Positions 60,036 to 64,000 of a DNA stretch of 64,000 nt are shown in pieces. The DNA comes from Vesta saturnalis. Its lineage: Eukaryota > Arthropoda > Insecta > Coleoptera > Lampyridae. Position 1 is the stretch's first letter. Each line of letters opens with the position of its first letter. Both the position numbers and the translations under genes were made by a program. The stretch lies in contig JARFJB010002200.1 of NCBI GenBank assembly GCA_036346205.1, positions 434,501-498,500 on the forward strand, read 5' to 3'. A model generated the notes under the pieces. The model saw only the letters and a program-made list of their open reading frames with translations, had not been told where the DNA came from and made no database searches.

Positions 60036-60575
60036 TTTCAGTATTTTACCACTTCTACTATTACACAATAATTTTACGTTTGGACATATTTACTGATTAT
60101 ACACAATATTTTATAATAGTAGATTTCGCAACTAGTGCGCTGTTTACACATTTCTTGGTGCGAGGCTGTTCTTTTTTACCCGAGGCGTAGCCGAGGGATA
60201 AAATATATGGCCGAGCACCAAAAGGTGACAGCGCACGTGTTGAATACATTTTGTAATCGTTCACATAAAATTAGAAAAAAATTAAATTTTGAAGTATTTG
60301 TTGACAAATGTCAAATTAAATACATAAATTAAAAAGTTTATATATTTAGTTATATACCACTTTTCTCTTTATGTATTAAAAGTAACGATTGCAAAAATAA
60401 TAATTATAAGTATGTTATAATACAGAAAATTCGAAGGCTCTAAACATGTATAGACACAAGTATAGACACCCTCACTGCTTATCTTCATCTGTGAAGCAAT
60501 CGCTTGGTTTCCCGTCACCCCCACCAAGTTTACAGAACAAGAGCACGTGTCGCTTACTTATAAGTTAGGCCGCAG

Positions 60576-60675
60576 CGGCACACCGGCGTACCGCCAATGT
60601 ATATTATAGGACGGAGCGGTACACCGGTATACCGCAGATGTACATCATAGGACGAAGCGGCACACCGGTGTACCG
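60576..60675. repeat. Right palindromic triplet of pB4
   Basis: Near-palindromes at 60576-60593, 60617-60634 and 60658-60675, evenly spaced at 41 bases. The last reads CGGCACACCGGTGTACCG, identical to the first of the left triplet. Confidence 0.9.
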
Positions 60676-61653
60676 ATGGTGTTTTTTTGAAAAAAGTATA
60701 AGAATATGGTGAATTATAGTTATTTTCGTTACCTTTGTAGCATATGTAACAAATTTATTGAGAAATATGAGTTCGTCCCTACAGAATTTTTTTGACCTGT
60801 TGCTATTATTACATTACAAAAATAAGAAAATACTCACCCGGCGGGAACGTGTTAAAAAACATAGAAATTATTTCCTTATATTGTAACATGGAAATTTTTT
60901 CTTTGTCTTTAACCTTCGAGGAACCAGTCCATGAAACTCCTAATAAAATTTTTCTATCAAACATTGCATCTAAAATCATGTAAGTGATTTTAGTAAAAAT
61001 TGCCTTTCCCTCTACACCACCTATTTGCGAAAACTTTTTAATCTGCAATCATTTTGGCAAATAAAATTGACGTAACTACCTAAAAAAGTATGTAGGTACT
61101 CACAAACAAAGAATGAAAATCTTTATCTAATAGTTTTAATTCAACTTCATCCATCTTATTCATAGTATTAATAGGAAATAAGTTAAGTTCGTCTACTCTC
61201 AAATTCACATTTGAATCGTCACTTGTATCCTCTTTCTGGGAAGCTGTAACATTTTCTGCAGCCATCATATCTATCAGCTTGTTAAACTTGGCATGTAGTC
61301 CAGCCACAGACCTCATTAATTCCTCTTGGTTTGTATTCATCTTGTCGAGTTTTTCTTCGAGTAGTTCTACAAAAAGAGTATTGTATGTACCATTTTGTTC
61401 ATATTTAATAGATAGGTAGATAAGAAAAGGAAAACATGTAGGTACCTAATGCATCTAGTTGTTGTACGTCATGATGTGGAGTATCTTCATATTGAATGGT
61501 ATAAATACCCTCTAGTGGAGTCTTTTCTGTTTCAGTGTCGGGTAGAACATCTTTTTCATGGTCGGGTATATCAACTGCATGTACATGTATAGGGGTTGTA
61601 TTAGGGAGTCCTAATCTAGTGGGATTTTGGCAACCATCAACACCATTTTTCAT

Positions 61654-62933
61654 TGGTATTAAATAATTAAAATCATCCGTGTTTAATACGGCTTTAGCTG
61701 GATGTAATCGGTTAATGGATTTGCATAATCTAAAACAAGGTATCTACCACCCCGCTAGGTCGATCAATAACGGTGTTAGGGCGTTTTGAAAGGGGGTACT
61801 CGCGAAAAAATTCACAAAGTCCAAAGGAGGGGGCACGTTTTAAATGTAAAATACCTTTCGGTCAGAATTTAATCAAATTTTGATATGTTCTAGAACTTGA
61901 CCAATTGATCAAATGTCTTCATAGCCCGAAAGCTCAAAGCTCAACAGTTTTTGATATACAGGGTCTGCAATATCACTATTTGATACTTTCAATATATCAT
62001 AAAGTGGACATTTTTGCCAATATTAACGCAAAACTTAGTGAAATGTTATTTTTTTGTGCTATTGGTTACAACCTTTTCTTTACTTTCATTATTTTTGTAC
62101 ATACACCTGATATACAAGGTGAGACCAAATACATGTATCTGAAAAGAATTATACGGTGGTATTGTTTTGATATTTTGGTGAATGCAAGTTAACACATATA
62201 TATGTCCATTTAAATTATTATTGCAAGGTAAGTCCCCTAGACGTCCGTTATACAGAGTGTTTCATTTCTTTAATAGATTTAATTGAGTATTATTATACTT
62301 CCTAGTTAATTTTGTGATAACTTAATTGAAATGTCTATATTAAAATAAACTATTTGCTAACTGTATATACCTACATAATAATAGTCACGATGTGTTTATA
62401 CTGATATGTACTGGGTGTCCAAGTACAAAGGACCAAAGCGATATCTTAAACTTTATATAGGTACGGAAAAAACCGTTAACATAAAAAATCCCTTGCAATT
62501 GGATGTCGTTGCGAAATACAAAGCTTTTGGAGATTGACAGATAGAAAGGTTAGATGTGCTTCATTTATTATGCTCACTATTTTCTAATAAAGTTTTCAGT
62601 AGATTCTTTTGATAAAGAAGGCGCTTGTCGAAGTTCATCTTTATTTTGCAAAACTAAGAAAAGAAAATTCTTTAAGATACTAGTGTCTTCACTGTTCACA
62701 CCATCGACAGATTGGTTTCGCAGGTCTACCTCCATCATCACTACCGCTTTGTACAGTCATTGGAAATAAGAAATGTTTATGTAGAAACGTTAATGAACGT
62801 ATTTTAATACATTAAAAATATCTAAGCTTAATAAGATATCAGTTAACTGAACTGATGAGGCAGAAAACAGTAAATAATTTTTGATCTTGATATAACCATT
62901 GTCATAGAAATCAAAAAGTTGCATAATCAAATG
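61654..62933. other. Unassigned, scattered transposon-like termini
   Basis: No gene. Phrases like TATACAGGGTCTGCAATATC (61956), TATACAGAGTGTTTCATT (62250) and TACTGGGTGTCCAAGTAC (62408) resemble the outer ends of mariner-type MITEs, but no matching inverted partner was resolved. Confidence 0.35.
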
Positions 62934-64000
62934 TTAAATGTCTATCACCTCCACATTATTTGCAATTAGTATATGATTTAAAACATTTGTAGAAGGATAT
63001 TTAATTAGCTCTTGATACCTAGCGTATCCTAAAAACCATAGTACAGCTGCCACATGAGAACAAGTACCTAAAGTTCTGGCACCAGTTTTGCAGGTGCAGT
63101 AAGTATCTAATGTTGGGTTAGGTTCTTCTTCCTCATTATTCGGCACAAATGCAATCCACAACTGGTAACGAGTAGCATTTCTGAGGCGAGAATATATCCT
63201 TACCCGTATAAAACCGGGTTCGTAGTTTTCATCAAATTGATATTGAACCTGGCGGTGCTTTATTTCATTGTCCTGTATATAAGAAGGAGCAAGCTTTAAT
63301 TGAAAAATACGTACAGTTAACTCTTTAAGATAGTAATGTGACCAACGTGGGAATGAGGGAACGATAATTTCATTTAAATCAACCCATCTGCCCCTTCTAG
63401 TGCGTTTTCCTCCTCAACCCTGGCTTGAACAACATTTGGCTCTTGAACTTTTTGAAGAATATTTTCAGCTAGCTCAATAGTAGCATCTTGCATTAAAATG
63501 GGTGGAAAATATTTATTTATAATTGCAGCAATTTTAAGAAAATCAGCAATATTACAAATGTAGGGTGTTTTTATCTTAAAGCTAAAAAATTTAAAAATTG
63601 ATTTTAAGTGCCCATTGCGTGCTTCTACGATCAACCTGGTTTTCGTAACGAGACGATTATCATTAGCCTCTTCTGTGGATAACTGTAGCTGTAAGTCCAA
63701 GTAAATCCAATATTTTGTGGTACAAATCTTGCAGAAAGAGATTGTCTAACTAGAGATATAGGTAAACTGGCTTGTTGTCTTGTGGAATAATTAAAAATAA
63801 CCGCTAAAAAACTATCACTAAGACCTTGTCGCAACTTGCACAGGAATGCTAAGAGATCTTTTTTACTTACATATCTCAAAGAATTTCCTATTCTAACGGG
63901 GTCACAAAAGTTGAAAAGATTATTAAATTGATCTTTGGTTATAGGAGAAACTGCTTTAAATTGAGAATCTGTGAAGTTATTTTCGTCTTCGTAAGCCGTG
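62934..64000 (-). pseudogene. DDE_Tnp_4/SWIM arthropod gene, catalytic centre deleted
   Basis: The gene runs off the right edge of the window. 63631-63879 encodes the N-terminal part (SLRYVSKKDLLAFLCKLRQG, LPISLVRQSLSARFVPQNIG). It then jumps near 63690 directly to the late part of the same family (LSTEEANDNRLVTKTRLIVE, EARNGHLKSIFKFF), so roughly 150 residues with the PIF/Harbinger-type DDE residues are gone. After further frame breaks near 63350-63200 the end has a SWIM zinc finger, YCTCKTGARTLGTCSHVAAVLWFLGY trimmed here to its cysteine/histidine core CTCK...CSH, and a stop at 62934. Confidence 0.72.

Larger units (their letters stand above)
55041..60855 (-). mobile_element. piggyBac-like DNA transposon pB4, carrying a solo LTR
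   Basis: TTAA at 55041-55044 and 60852-60855. Left end TTAACACGTTCCGCACGG, right end (reverse complement) TTAACACGTTCCCGCCGG. Three 18-bp palindromes of the form CGG(C/T)ACACCGGTGTACCG lie inside each end. Without the 2578-bp solo LTR the element is about 3.2 kb. Confidence 0.93.
55013..61653 (-). pseudogene. DUF4806-domain gene, last exon split by pB4
   Basis: Exon 1 61446-61653 (ATG, MKNGVDGCQNPTRLGLP), exon 2 61104-61366 (ELLEEKLDKMNTNQEELM, a predicted coiled coil), exon 3 from 61042 (IKKFSQIGGVEGKAI...DRKILLGVSWTGSSKV, the DUF4806 pattern). Donors GTACCT and GTGAGT, acceptors TTGTAG and TTGCAG; phases 1 and 0, all open. Exon 3 reaches a TTAA at 60852-60855 where pB4 begins, and the last ten codons lie beyond pB4 (55040-55013, ending VINLVDSR). 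With pB4 present the protein runs on into transposon sequence. DUF4806 proteins are abundant in insects and mostly uncharacterised. A DNA-binding 5' exon may be missing. Confidence 0.7.

Overview
This is a eukaryotic, AT-rich, intron-containing stretch, almost certainly from an insect or another arthropod. Short phase-consistent introns, a THAP gene, DUF4806, SWIM and YqaJ-type gene families, and piggyBac, hAT, Tc1/mariner, pogo and Ty3 elements all point that way; the order cannot be named from sequence alone. There is no bacterial-style operon. The window is a nest of transposable elements (TEs) with a few host-like genes and one tRNA between them.

Layout. 0.4-4.6 kb: piggyBac-like element pB1 with a broken transposase. 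5.1-5.7 kb: a four-exon THAP gene. 6.2-21.2 kb: a decayed DDE_3 (IS630-like) transposase gene whose exons lie on both sides of an 11.2-kb full-length Ty3/gypsy-type LTR retrotransposon (8.5-19.7 kb, 4-bp target duplication AATT). 21.5-25.9 kb: a pogo/Tigger-like element split by piggyBac pB2. 25.9-27.4 kb: a hAT scrap and a broken YqaJ/SWIM-family gene that ends at an orphan piggyBac-type terminus. 27.7-32.1 kb: hAT element hAT1, split by piggyBac pB3. 32.3-38.2 kb: a non-LTR retrotransposon split by a solo LTR. 39.7 kb: a tRNA gene. 40.7-43.7 kb: a small multi-exon gene fragment, an ISXO2-like scrap and internally deleted hAT2. 43.8-47.4 kb: an intact DD41D-type Tc1/mariner transposase and a mariner-like element with 302-bp inverted repeats. 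47.6-50.5 kb: hAT3 with an 8-bp target duplication. 50.7-54.9 kb: a broken arthropod repeat-family gene, an intact hAT-derived gene, another orphan piggyBac-type end and a CACTA-like remnant. 55.0-61.7 kb: a DUF4806 gene whose last exon is split by pB4, which itself holds a second solo LTR. 62.9-64 kb: a DDE_Tnp_4/SWIM gene with its catalytic centre deleted, running off the window.

Four insertions can be undone on paper and restore the interrupted reading frame: pB2 in pogo, pB3 in hAT1, a solo LTR in the LINE, and pB4 in the DUF4806 gene. This gives a relative order of events. Each piggyBac carries its own palindromic motif just inside TTAA-flanked ends. The three hATs share AAATATG(C/T)A subterminal repeats. 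Most coding strands (about 21 of 25 units) point the same way (minus), so plus-strand transcription would be antisense to nearly all the TEs; a piRNA-source locus is a reasonable hypothesis. Many frameshifts lie in homopolymer runs and could partly be sequencing errors.
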